A DNA stretch of 9,308 nt, from the NCBI GenBank assembly GCA_947460225.1, contig CANHHI010000054.1, positions 1 to 9,308 of the forward strand. Reading direction: 5' to 3'. Each line of letters opens with the position of its first letter. Within the stretch, counting starts at the first letter, position 1. Below are positions 1-6,277 of this stretch, piece after piece. Below the pieces are notes generated by a model. It saw only the letters and a program-made list of their open reading frames with translations. It did not search any database and had not been told where the DNA came from. Position numbers and translations under genes: made by a program. Source of the stretch: Flavobacteriales bacterium (GTDB lineage Bacteria; Bacteroidota; Bacteroidia; Flavobacteriales_D; CANHHI01).

Positions 1-720
1 AGCAGGCGTATTTTCTGTGCCAGAGCGCAAACCCCGCTCCTGCCCGCCACCGTGGAGCAAAGTTTGTATGCGCAAATTTTCCCTTTTAAACAAAAACCCT
101 ACGCCTTTTGGTCCATGGAATTTGTGTGCTGAACAGGTCATAAAATCCAAAGGCGTTTGTTGCAAATCTATGGAATAATGCCCAAGGGTCTGCACGGTAT
201 CTGAATGGAAAAATGCACCGTTTGCTTTGCAAAGACTTGCCACCTCTTGGAAAGGCAATAAAGTACCTATTTCATTGTTGGCGTGCATCAAAGAAACCAA
301 AGTAGGCACATTTTCCGTCAAAAGTTTTTGCAAATCCGCCAAGTTGATTTCGCCTTCTGCATTGACAGGCAAAAGCACCAGTTCTATATGATGCCCTTTG
401 GCGTAGTGTTCCAAAGTGTGCAAAACCGCATGATGCTCCAAAGGCGATGAAATAAATCGCTTTACCCCTAAATCATACACCGCTGCGTGAATAGCCAAAT
501 TATTGGCTTCCGTACCCGAACTGGTAAAAATAATCTCCGCAGGTTTGCAAGACAAATGCTGGGCAATTTTTCGGCGTGCAAGCTCTATTTGGCTCTTGGC
601 AAGTCGTCCTGCCGCATGTTGAGACGATGGATTGGCAAAATGTTTGCCCAGAGAATCTTGCATGACCGCTAAAACCTCATTTTCCAGTGGCGTGCTGGCG
701 GCATTGTCTAGGTAAATCAT
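1..720 (-). CDS. Cysteine desulfurase (NifS/IscS family), C-terminal part outside the window
   Basis: This is a PLP-dependent class V aminotransferase-fold enzyme. Such enzymes take sulfur from L-cysteine as an enzyme persulfide, leaving alanine, to supply Fe-S cluster assembly or tRNA thiolation. The 240 residues visible begin MIYLDNAAST, the usual start of the family. Other landmarks are SSGTEANN (67-74, cofactor phosphate region), LEHHAVL (94-100, the His that stacks on PLP), HANNEIGTL (146-154), HSDTVQ (172-177, the Asp and Gln that contact PLP) and SAHKFHGPKG (197-206), where K200 is the PLP-binding lysine. GGGQERGLRSGTEN (224-237) matches the family's RSGT segment. The mobile loop with the catalytic cysteine lies beyond the edge, so IscS-like (group I) and SufS-like (group II) cannot be finally separated; the motifs look like group I. 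The ATG at 720 is one nucleotide after the glmM stop, so translation is probably coupled. Family certain, physiological partner unknown. Confidence 0.93.
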   Translation of the reverse strand, partial: MIYLDNAASTPLENEVLAVMQDSLGKHFANPSSQHAAGRLAKSQIELARRKIAQHLSCKPAEIIFTSSGTEANNLAIHAAVYDLGVKRFISSPLEHHAVLHTLEHYAKGHHIELVLLPVNAEGEINLADLQKLLTENVPTLVSLMHANNEIGTLLPFQEVASLCKANGAFFHSDTVQTLGHYSIDLQQTPLDFMTCSAHKFHGPKGVGFLFKRENLRIQTLLHGGGQERGLRSGTENTPA

Positions 721-721
721 C

Positions 722-2098
722 TTATGCGAATTTAGCGATTACTTGTTTCATATCTTCTGCCAAGGCTTGGGCAAGTTCGGCACTGGTGCTTTCTGCATAG
801 ATGCGCACAATAGGCTCTGTATTGGATTTGCGCAAATGCACCCAAGATTTTTTTGCTTCAAAATCTATGCGCACCCCGTCAGTGGTGTTTATTTTTTCAT
901 GGGCATAATGCGCCTGCACCTTTTGCAAAACCTCATCAACTTTTTGCAAAGTAATTTTTTCCTTTGCCATAAAATAATCGGGATAATCCGCACGCAAAGC
1001 CTTTGCCGTTTTATTTTGTTCTGCCAAATGGCTCAAAAACAAAGCAATGCCCACCAAAGCATCTCTGCCGTAGTGCGCCGCTGGGTAAATAATGCCCCCA
1101 TTGCCTTCTCCACCAATTTTAGCACCGACTTCTTTCATTTTTGCCACCACATGAACCTCTCCCACCGCCGAGGCGTGATAAACAACGCCGTGTTTGTGGG
1201 CAATATCTGCCAAAGCCCTAGAAGAGGATAAATTAGAGACCACATCGCTTTTTTGCTTGCTCAACAAATAATCCGCAACAGCTACCAAAGTATATTCCTC
1301 CCCAAAAAAAGAACCGTCCTCACAAACCAAAGCCAGTCTATCCACATCGGGGTCTATAACAATACCTAAATCTGCTTTGTGCGTGCGCACCGCTTGCATA
1401 ATTTCGCCCAAATGTTCAGGCAAAGGTTCAGGATTATGCGCAAAAATGCCGTTGGGTTCGCCGTTTATCAAAATAACTTCTGCTCCAAAGGCTTCCAGCA
1501 ATGCTGGCACATATATTGCACCGACAGAGTTCACGGCGTCCACCACAATTTTATAGCGTTTAGATTGGATTAAATCTTTTTGGACAAAGTCCAACCCCAA
1601 AATGAGTGCCACATGTTTTTGCAAATAATCTTTTTGCACGCACATTCCCAAATCTTGCACCGTGCTATATTGAAAATCTTGTTTTTGCGCCAAAGCCAAA
1701 AGCTCCTCTCCCCAAGTAGCCGAAATAAATTCGCCCTTGTCGTTGAGCAATTTTAGGGCGTTCCATTCCATGGGATTATGACTGGCAGTGAGTATCATGC
1801 CACCTTGTGCATTTTCCAAAGGCACGGCAATTTCTACCGTGGGCGTGGTAGCAAGTCCTAAATCTATCACATCAACGCCCATGCCCAACAAAGTGCCTGT
1901 AACCAATTGCGTGAGCATCTGACCAGAAATGCGGGCATCTCTACCCAAAACAACTTTCGGCTTGCTGACACCTGTTTTTATTTTTAAAAGTTCGGCAAAA
2001 GCACTGCTATACAGCACAATGTCCAAAGGCGTAAGATTTTCTGAGCAAAACCCACCAATAGTGCCTCTAATACCAGAAACGGAACGAATAAGAGCCAT
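722..2098 (-). CDS. glmM: Phosphoglucosamine mutase (phosphohexomutase family)
   Basis: This cytosolic enzyme interconverts glucosamine-6-phosphate and glucosamine-1-phosphate, which feeds UDP-GlcNAc synthesis for peptidoglycan and LPS. It has 458 aa, normal for the family, and four alpha-D-phosphohexomutase domains. TASHNP (104-109) holds the phosphoserine S106. DPDVDR (249-254) is the Mg-binding loop. GGEGNGG (329-335) is the sugar-specificity loop, and RKSNTEPIVRIYAES (423-437) is the phosphate-binding loop of domain 4. Many bacterial GlmM proteins have DGDxDR in the metal loop; the proline here is, from memory, usual in Bacteroidota. A phosphomannomutase or phosphoglucomutase role is not excluded by sequence alone. 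The ATG at 2098 opens the conserved MALIRSVSGIRGTIGG segment, so the start is secure. A promoter-like sequence lies just upstream and the cysteine desulfurase begins 1 nt after the stop (TAA-G-ATG). Confidence 0.93.
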   Translation of the reverse strand: MALIRSVSGIRGTIGGFCSENLTPLDIVLYSSAFAELLKIKTGVSKPKVVLGRDARISGQMLTQLVTGTLLGMGVDVIDLGLATTPTVEIAVPLENAQGGMILTASHNPMEWNALKLLNDKGEFISATWGEELLALAQKQDFQYSTVQDLGMCVQKDYLQKHVALILGLDFVQKDLIQSKRYKIVVDAVNSVGAIYVPALLEAFGAEVILINGEPNGIFAHNPEPLPEHLGEIMQAVRTHKADLGIVIDPDVDRLALVCEDGSFFGEEYTLVAVADYLLSKQKSDVVSNLSSSRALADIAHKHGVVYHASAVGEVHVVAKMKEVGAKIGGEGNGGIIYPAAHYGRDALVGIALFLSHLAEQNKTAKALRADYPDYFMAKEKITLQKVDEVLQKVQAHYAHEKINTTDGVRIDFEAKKSWVHLRKSNTEPIVRIYAESTSAELAQALAEDMKQVIAKFA

Positions 2099-2117
2099 AT
2101 TTGCAATTTATTATAGG

Positions 2118-2148
2118 CAAATATATGATTTTTATAGGCTCAGTGCAA
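2118..2148 (-). promoter_or_regulatory. Likely sigma-A promoter of glmM
   Basis: Read on the minus strand, a TTG (2148-2146) is followed after 20 nt by TATATTTG (2125-2118). This matches the Bacteroidota primary promoter form, TTG at -33 and TAnnTTTG at -7 separated by 19-21 nt. The -7 box ends 19 nt before the glmM ATG, which predicts a leader of about 12-15 nt. The elements fit well, but no transcript start has been measured. The upstream phosphoglycerol transferase gene ends inside this short gap and I see no terminator, so readthrough into glmM is also possible. Confidence 0.55.
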
Positions 2149-2157
2149 GCATAATGT

Positions 2158-4116
2158 TTATTTTTTTACACGCACATCGTCTTTAATCAAATATTGAAAA
2201 ACAGCAAAATAAGCATCTATTTTTTTACGTATAGCATCTTGTCTATCCGAAGAAGACTTTTGCAATCCAAAAGGCGTCCATGCCGAAAAAATGCCATTAT
2301 CTTCATAAGCACCTTGTTTGTCAAAATACAAGCTATAATACAAAGCATAATCATCTTGCATCTGCTTATCTAATAAATTATTTCCCGTTTTGTAATAGGA
2401 CGCATTGGATAAACTTAAATGATATAAAGTGGGAAAAATATCTTTATGTGAGCCAAATTTTGTGGTGTCCACGTGGGCAAATCGTTTATACTTTTCTGGT
2501 ACGTGCAACAAAAGAGGAACTTTTGCTTGTTCAAACAAATAATTTGCATGGGGTCTGATGTTGTCTTTGGGCGTATGGTCTCCTGTAATGGCTATAATTG
2601 TGTTTTCCAAAAGCCCAGCTTGTTCCAGCTGTTGAAAAAAACCACCCAAGGCATCGGTAACGTATTGAAAGGTTAAAAAATCTTCTTGCCTGCGTTTATA
2701 AGGTTCCATCACTAGATTTTCTATTTTTTCACTCCATTGCATGGGGTAAGGCGTATAACTAGATGGCACTTTAAAAGGTGGGTGATGGGTGGTACTCATG
2801 CCGTAAATAAAATAAGGCTTAGTGGCGTTTTTAAGTTGTAAAGCTGCATAATCAAACATGCTATGGTCAAAAACACCCCAATCTTCATGCTTAGGCGCAT
2901 CGGGATAGGCATGCAAAATAACCGCATCGCCAGCAATTTCTTGAAACCCTTGTGCTGGCAAAAATTGAAATAAATTGTTCCAACCCAAACGACCACTGGT
3001 AACAAAAAGCGTATGATAGCCATTACCTGCAAAAACAAGGGGATTAGACGTAGCAAAAGTATGGTTTCTATATTTTGTTTTAGATATATCCGCATGCGTA
3101 ACATTGTTCATCACAAAAAACAAGAGTGAATGCAAAGTGCCTTGGTGCATGGACGTGAAATTTTCAAATTTTATCAAATCTGGATAATATTTGGCAAATC
3201 TACCAAGCAGATTAAAATTTTGACTATGCGCCTGCAAGTAGTACGTAGCAAAACGCTCCATTTGCAAAAACACAACATGGGGCGGGTTTTCTTGCAAAAA
3301 TAAATTTTCTGAGGTAGTTTCTGTGAGCTGTTTTTGCCAATGTGTTTGCGTGTCCACAGAACGTTCTTGCAAAGCGGCAATAGCCTGTTCTATGCTGGTA
3401 AATCCGTATTGGCGCAAAGTTTTGTCTGTATCTTCGTCCAAAGTGTTTTGCATTTGCTCCACCAAAGTTTCTTTTAGGGAAAAAAAGCCATTCACCGTCA
3501 AATCGTTCAATAAGCCTATTGGCGAAATTATTCTATCATCATTGATTAGCGGAAAAGTGCTCACAGAGCCACGCAAAGCCAAAAAATGCAGTGCCACATA
3601 ACCCAAAAATACCAAGCTAACAGGCATCAAGGATAAAGGTGGCATTTTGATTTTTTCAATCAAACTGTGCGCAAAATAACCTATAAATAAAGATGCAATC
3701 AATGCGATAAACATGACAAAAACGGGGTAATCTTGCCACAAAAATCGCAAAATAGACAAAGTATTTTCCATTTCCATGGCACCAAAAGCCAAAGCATTCA
3801 GATGCGCATTAAAATAATCAAAAAAGTAAAAGTCCACCCAAACACACAAAGTGAACAGATAAGTAAGCGTCAATGCCAAAACACTGAAAATTTTCGCATG
3901 CCAAACAAAAACAAACAAAGGCAATAAAGCATAAGCAATGGCTTGTGTGTCAAACAAAAAACCCATTTTGAATAAGTTAAACAAATCTGTTGCCGTATAA
4001 CCCAACGTGGTTGTGGATTTCACATACAACAAAGTCCAACGCTGCAATTGCAACAGCAATAAAAAATACACGTAATAGCAAAAAATCTTAGCCAAATTAG
4101 CAAGTATGTTTCTCAT
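2158..4116 (-). CDS. LTA synthase/MdoB-like membrane phosphoglycerol transferase (sulfatase fold)
   Basis: This is a 652-aa inner-membrane enzyme of the LtaS/OpgB (COG1368) type. It has five hydrophobic segments near residues 10-32, 52-72, 76-98, 129-149 and 162-182, then a large extracytoplasmic alkaline-phosphatase-fold domain from about 275. By comparison with LtaS, the metal and catalytic residues are E287 (in LQMERF), T327 (in HQGTLHS, the expected nucleophile) and D513-H514 (in TGDHTP). THHPPF (443-448), DWGVFDHSMFDY (412-423) and SHKDIFPTL (556-564) are further family motifs. Homologues move glycerol-phosphate or similar phospho-alcohol groups from lipids to acceptors such as teichoic acid or periplasmic glucans. 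The acceptor here is unknown, since a Gram-negative cell should lack lipoteichoic acid. The gene precedes glmM by 59 bp with no visible terminator, and a -7-like TATTTTTG lies 17 nt before its ATG. Family is well supported; substrate is not. Confidence 0.88.
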   Translation of the reverse strand: MRNILANLAKIFCYYVYFLLLLQLQRWTLLYVKSTTTLGYTATDLFNLFKMGFLFDTQAIAYALLPLFVFVWHAKIFSVLALTLTYLFTLCVWVDFYFFDYFNAHLNALAFGAMEMENTLSILRFLWQDYPVFVMFIALIASLFIGYFAHSLIEKIKMPPLSLMPVSLVFLGYVALHFLALRGSVSTFPLINDDRIISPIGLLNDLTVNGFFSLKETLVEQMQNTLDEDTDKTLRQYGFTSIEQAIAALQERSVDTQTHWQKQLTETTSENLFLQENPPHVVFLQMERFATYYLQAHSQNFNLLGRFAKYYPDLIKFENFTSMHQGTLHSLLFFVMNNVTHADISKTKYRNHTFATSNPLVFAGNGYHTLFVTSGRLGWNNLFQFLPAQGFQEIAGDAVILHAYPDAPKHEDWGVFDHSMFDYAALQLKNATKPYFIYGMSTTHHPPFKVPSSYTPYPMQWSEKIENLVMEPYKRRQEDFLTFQYVTDALGGFFQQLEQAGLLENTIIAITGDHTPKDNIRPHANYLFEQAKVPLLLHVPEKYKRFAHVDTTKFGSHKDIFPTLYHLSLSNASYYKTGNNLLDKQMQDDYALYYSLYFDKQGAYEDNGIFSAWTPFGLQKSSSDRQDAIRKKIDAYFAVFQYLIKDDVRVKK

Positions 4117-4133
4117 AGTATAAAAATTTTACA

Positions 4134-4141
4134 CAAAAATA
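4134..4141 (-). promoter_or_regulatory. Possible -7 box of the phosphoglycerol transferase gene
   Basis: TATTTTTG on the minus strand fits TAnnTTTG exactly and lies 17 nt before the ATG at 4116, like the boxes of other genes here. No convincing TTG was seen 19-21 nt upstream; the nearest (4157-4155) is only 13 nt away. The region is extremely AT-rich, so a chance match is quite possible. Confidence 0.3.
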
Positions 4142-4203
4142 AAAAAAATAACCCCAAGTGAAACGTTTTAGTTCTTTGAAAATTCATGCCATACATTGAT
4201 AAT

Positions 4204-4234
4204 AAAAAAACTTCCAGCTTTCGCTGGAAGTTTT
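4204..4234 (-). terminator. Rho-independent terminator of the beta-barrel protein gene
   Basis: The inverted repeat AAAACTTCCAGC (4207-4218) and GCTGGAAGTTTT (4223-4234) gives a perfect 12-bp stem. On the minus-strand transcript it is closed by a GAAA tetraloop and followed by a run of seven T residues, the last four of them in the stem. It lies 24 nt after the stop codon at 4259 and separates this gene from the phosphoglycerol transferase. The stem's other arm also ends in T residues, so weak action in the opposite direction is possible, but no plus-strand gene is evident. Confidence 0.88.
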
Positions 4235-4258
4235 CGTGCTAATACATTTACGGACGAT

Positions 4259-4987
4259 TTAGTTTTTCTTAATATTTCCGCCCAAAGTTATACTCACATG
4301 CAAAAGCAAGGTGTGTAAATTATAAACCTGTTTCAATGTAGGTTTTAAATACTGTATCCCTTGTTGATACTCTTGTGATGCGCTATTGAAAAGGTCGTTA
4401 TTTTTTTCGTAAGTCATCTTCCCTGCATAACCATAAGACAAGCCAACTTCTAGGAATTTGAGCAAACGAATACCAACACCAAGCTTGGCAGAAACACTTG
4501 TGCCAGCATAAGTTGCCAATTTTTGACTTGCCGTACCCTCAGTACCCGCATTTGCCATGTTATACGCAATACCTACGCCCACCAACAAATAGGGTCTTAG
4601 GTTAGGATTAGGCAGAAAATAATACCTGAAATAAGGCAATGCGTACAGATTTAAATTAGACATTGATTTAGTGGATATTGCCGTAACGTTGCCAAACATT
4701 TCCTGTGCGGAAAGTAATCCAGCAGGATTTGCCAAAAATTGATCTACATCTATCTTAAACTTCTGTTTACTCGGCGAAAAATAATAACTATACCCAATTT
4801 GTACACCCACCTCATAATTTTCTTTAAAGAGCCCTGCAAATTCCAGAAAGCCGCCTACGCCATGTCTAGCCATGTTATAGTCCTTGTTTACAATGGCAGA
4901 AACTCCAATAGGAGATATGCCAAATTTAAATTGCCCGAAAGTCAAGCCGAAAACGCTTAACAGTGTAACGACTAGTTTCTTTTTCAT
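4259..4987 (-). CDS. Small outer-membrane beta-barrel protein of unknown function
   Basis: The 242-residue protein begins MKKKLVVTLLSVFGLTFGQ, a standard Sec signal peptide probably cut near residue 18 or 19. The mature part alternates polar and hydrophobic or aromatic residues in segments typical of outer-membrane strands. Examples are 21-33, 43-53, 58-71 (EVGVQIGYSYYF), 111-124 (NLNLYALPYFRYYF), 131-145 (RPYLLVGVGIAYNMA), 164-189 and 224-236 (LHTLLLHVSITLG). The pattern suggests a barrel of about eight strands, like the PorT/OmpA-barrel-like families common in Bacteroidota; it does not end in the usual C-terminal aromatic residue. No periplasmic domain or catalytic motif is seen, and I cannot name its role. 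It is flanked by its own promoter-like sequence and a strong terminator, so it is probably transcribed alone. Confidence 0.8.
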   Translation of the reverse strand: MKKKLVVTLLSVFGLTFGQFKFGISPIGVSAIVNKDYNMARHGVGGFLEFAGLFKENYEVGVQIGYSYYFSPSKQKFKIDVDQFLANPAGLLSAQEMFGNVTAISTKSMSNLNLYALPYFRYYFLPNPNLRPYLLVGVGIAYNMANAGTEGTASQKLATYAGTSVSAKLGVGIRLLKFLEVGLSYGYAGKMTYEKNNDLFNSASQEYQQGIQYLKPTLKQVYNLHTLLLHVSITLGGNIKKN

Positions 4988-5002
4988 AATTTTGAATTTG
5001 AT

Positions 5003-5035
5003 GTAAATGTAAGGAATACTCGTGATAAATCAAAA
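5003..5035 (-). promoter_or_regulatory. Probable promoter of the beta-barrel protein gene
   Basis: On the minus strand TTTTG (5035-5031) is followed after 19 nt by TACATTTA (5011-5004). This differs from TAnnTTTG only in its last base. The box ends 16 nt before the ATG at 4987, leaving a leader of about 10 nt with no purine-rich ribosome-binding site. The stretch between it and the tRNA terminator (about 5036-5091) is almost pure A+T with nothing else recognisable. Confidence 0.42.
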
Positions 5036-5091
5036 TAATAGTCTATAAAAAAATAAATATTTGTAAAATAAAAAAATAAAATTTTTTTAAC

Positions 5092-5122
5092 AAAAAAACT
5101 TCTGGCAAAAGCCAGAAGTTTT
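5092..5122 (-). terminator. Rho-independent terminator after tRNA-His
   Basis: AAAACTTCTGGC (5095-5106) pairs perfectly with GCCAGAAGTTTT (5111-5122) around a 4-nt loop. On the minus-strand transcript the hairpin ends in seven T residues, counting four in the stem. It starts 10 nt beyond the tRNA 3' end (5133), so it should end the tRNA transcript. Its stem length, loop size and outer AAAACTTC/GAAGTTTT arms are the same as in the terminator at 4204-4234. Confidence 0.88.
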
Positions 5123-5132
5123 AACAATTACG

Positions 5133-5207
5133 GGTGGATGATGGGGTTCGAACCCACGACCAATGGTACCACAAACCACTACTCTAACCGACTGAGCTAC
5201 ACCCACC
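5133..5207 (-). tRNA. tRNA-His, anticodon GTG
   Basis: The cloverleaf folds fully. The acceptor stem is GTGGGTG/CATCCAC, the D stem GCTC/GAGT, and the anticodon stem GTGGT/ACCAT carries the loop TTGTGGT with anticodon GTG. A 5-nt variable loop (TGGTC) and the T arm GTGGG-TTCGAAC-CCCAT follow. The extra G-1 at 5207 opposite discriminator C73 at 5133 is the identity pair of histidine tRNAs read by bacterial HisRS, and here it is in the DNA. The CCA end is not encoded (the next bases are CGT), so CCA must be added after transcription. A TATCTTTG box lies 13 nt upstream and a hairpin terminator 10 nt downstream. Confidence 0.97.
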
Positions 5208-5220
5208 GTGAATTTGAATG

Positions 5221-5228
5221 CAAAGATA
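5221..5228 (-). promoter_or_regulatory. Possible -7 box of tRNA-His
   Basis: TATCTTTG on the minus strand matches TAnnTTTG exactly and ends 13 nt before the tRNA. The nearest upstream TTTTG (5245-5241) is only 12 nt from the box, too close for a normal -33 element, so the promoter is incomplete by consensus. Between hemH and the tRNA there are only 53 bp and no strong terminator, so the tRNA may also be reached by readthrough from hemH. Confidence 0.38.
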
Positions 5229-5260
5229 AAACTTTTTTTTCAAAAGAAAAGTAGTTTTGT

Positions 5261-6277
5261 CTATTTTTTTACCAAGTCCACCAAACATTGAATAAAAATA
5301 TCGCTGTCGTTTAAACTTGTAACCAAGTCTAGCACTTTGTTTTCGTGGGTAAAAATTTCTTTATACTCCATGCCAATTTCTATTTCTGTTTCCAAGCAAT
5401 CACTCACAAAAGCTGGGCTAAAAACCAGCACCTTGTTGCAATTTTCAGTTTTGGCAAGTTTATGAATAGCCTCTTCAGCATAAGGCTCCATCCAAGGTTC
5501 TTTGCCCAAGCGAGACTGAAACACGGTGGTATATTTTTCTTTGGGAATACCCAGTTTTTCCGCCAAAGCCCTCGTGGTCGCATGGCACTGGGCGGCGTAG
5601 CAATAATGGTTTTCCGCATTGATTTCATGGGCGCAATCTCGGTCGGCACACAAACCTTCTTCATAAACCTTATCCAATTGGCGAATGGGCAAACCGTGAT
5701 AGGAAAACAAAATATGGTCGTACTGTTGCCAGTTTTTGCCACGTTCGGCAAAGGCTTGAATATACAAAGGGTGCGCAAAAAAATCACTCACAATGCGCAG
5801 ACTTGGAATCACCCAGCGTTTGGATATAACTTCCAAGGTTTTGGCAATCGCAGAACCTGTACTTGCCGAAGCATATTGCGGAAACAAAGGCAGTATAATC
5901 CAATGGTCTAAATTTTGTTTTGCCAAGCGGGCAACCGCACTTTCAATGCTTGGACTTTGATAGCGCATGGCGTATTCCACCACATAATCGTCCCCCAAAG
6001 CCTTTTGCAAAAGTTCTGCTTGCAAGGCTGTGTATTTGAGCAATGGAGAAATGCCTTGGTTTAACGCCCAAAGCTCTTTGTAGGCTTTGGCGGATTTTGG
6101 CGAGCGGAACGGCACAATAATGCCACCCACCAGCAAAAAACGAGCGATGGGGTGAATGTCTATCACACGCTCATCGCTTAAAAATTCGTATAGATATTTG
6201 GCTACATCTAGCACTTTGGGACTATCTGGCGTGCCCAAATTGAGCAAAAGCACACCTATTCTAGGTTTATTATTCAT
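5261..6277 (-). CDS. hemH: Ferrochelatase, probably with an internal [2Fe-2S] site
   Basis: This enzyme inserts ferrous iron into a porphyrin (protoporphyrin IX or coproporphyrin III, by pathway) at the end of heme synthesis. The protein has 338 aa from the ATG at 6277, a usual length. Motifs are GVLLLNLGTPDSP (8-20), LPLFPQYASASTGSA (129-143), SYHGLP (192-197) with the metal-handling H194, and SDCLETEIEIGMEY (292-305), where E296 matches the catalytic Glu of the human enzyme (E343). Four cysteines, C210, C215, C226 and C231, sit in one 22-residue segment (C-x4-C-x10-C-x4-C). This is the arrangement reported for ferrochelatases such as that of Myxococcus xanthus, where an internal segment binds [2Fe-2S]; cluster binding here is inferred. 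An upstream in-frame ATG (6346) would run deep into ksgA and add residues before the family's usual start. The chosen ATG overlaps the ksgA stop as ATGA, pointing to coupled translation. Confidence 0.95.
   Translation of the reverse strand: MNNKPRIGVLLLNLGTPDSPKVLDVAKYLYEFLSDERVIDIHPIARFLLVGGIIVPFRSPKSAKAYKELWALNQGISPLLKYTALQAELLQKALGDDYVVEYAMRYQSPSIESAVARLAKQNLDHWIILPLFPQYASASTGSAIAKTLEVISKRWVIPSLRIVSDFFAHPLYIQAFAERGKNWQQYDHILFSYHGLPIRQLDKVYEEGLCADRDCAHEINAENHYCYAAQCHATTRALAEKLGIPKEKYTTVFQSRLGKEPWMEPYAEEAIHKLAKTENCNKVLVFSPAFVSDCLETEIEIGMEYKEIFTHENKVLDLVTSLNDSDIFIQCLVDLVKK

Noticed and set aside
743..1231. A 162-residue plus-strand open frame opposite glmM; similar long plus-strand frames lie at 5345-5911 and 8367-8867.
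   Set aside because: Each is antisense to a well-conserved gene, has no recognisable domain and a composition expected of a reversed coding frame.
5229..5260. A terminator between hemH and tRNA-His.
   Set aside because: Only a loose A/T-rich inverted repeat (AAAACT with AGTTTT) is present, with no G+C core; it is not convincing.
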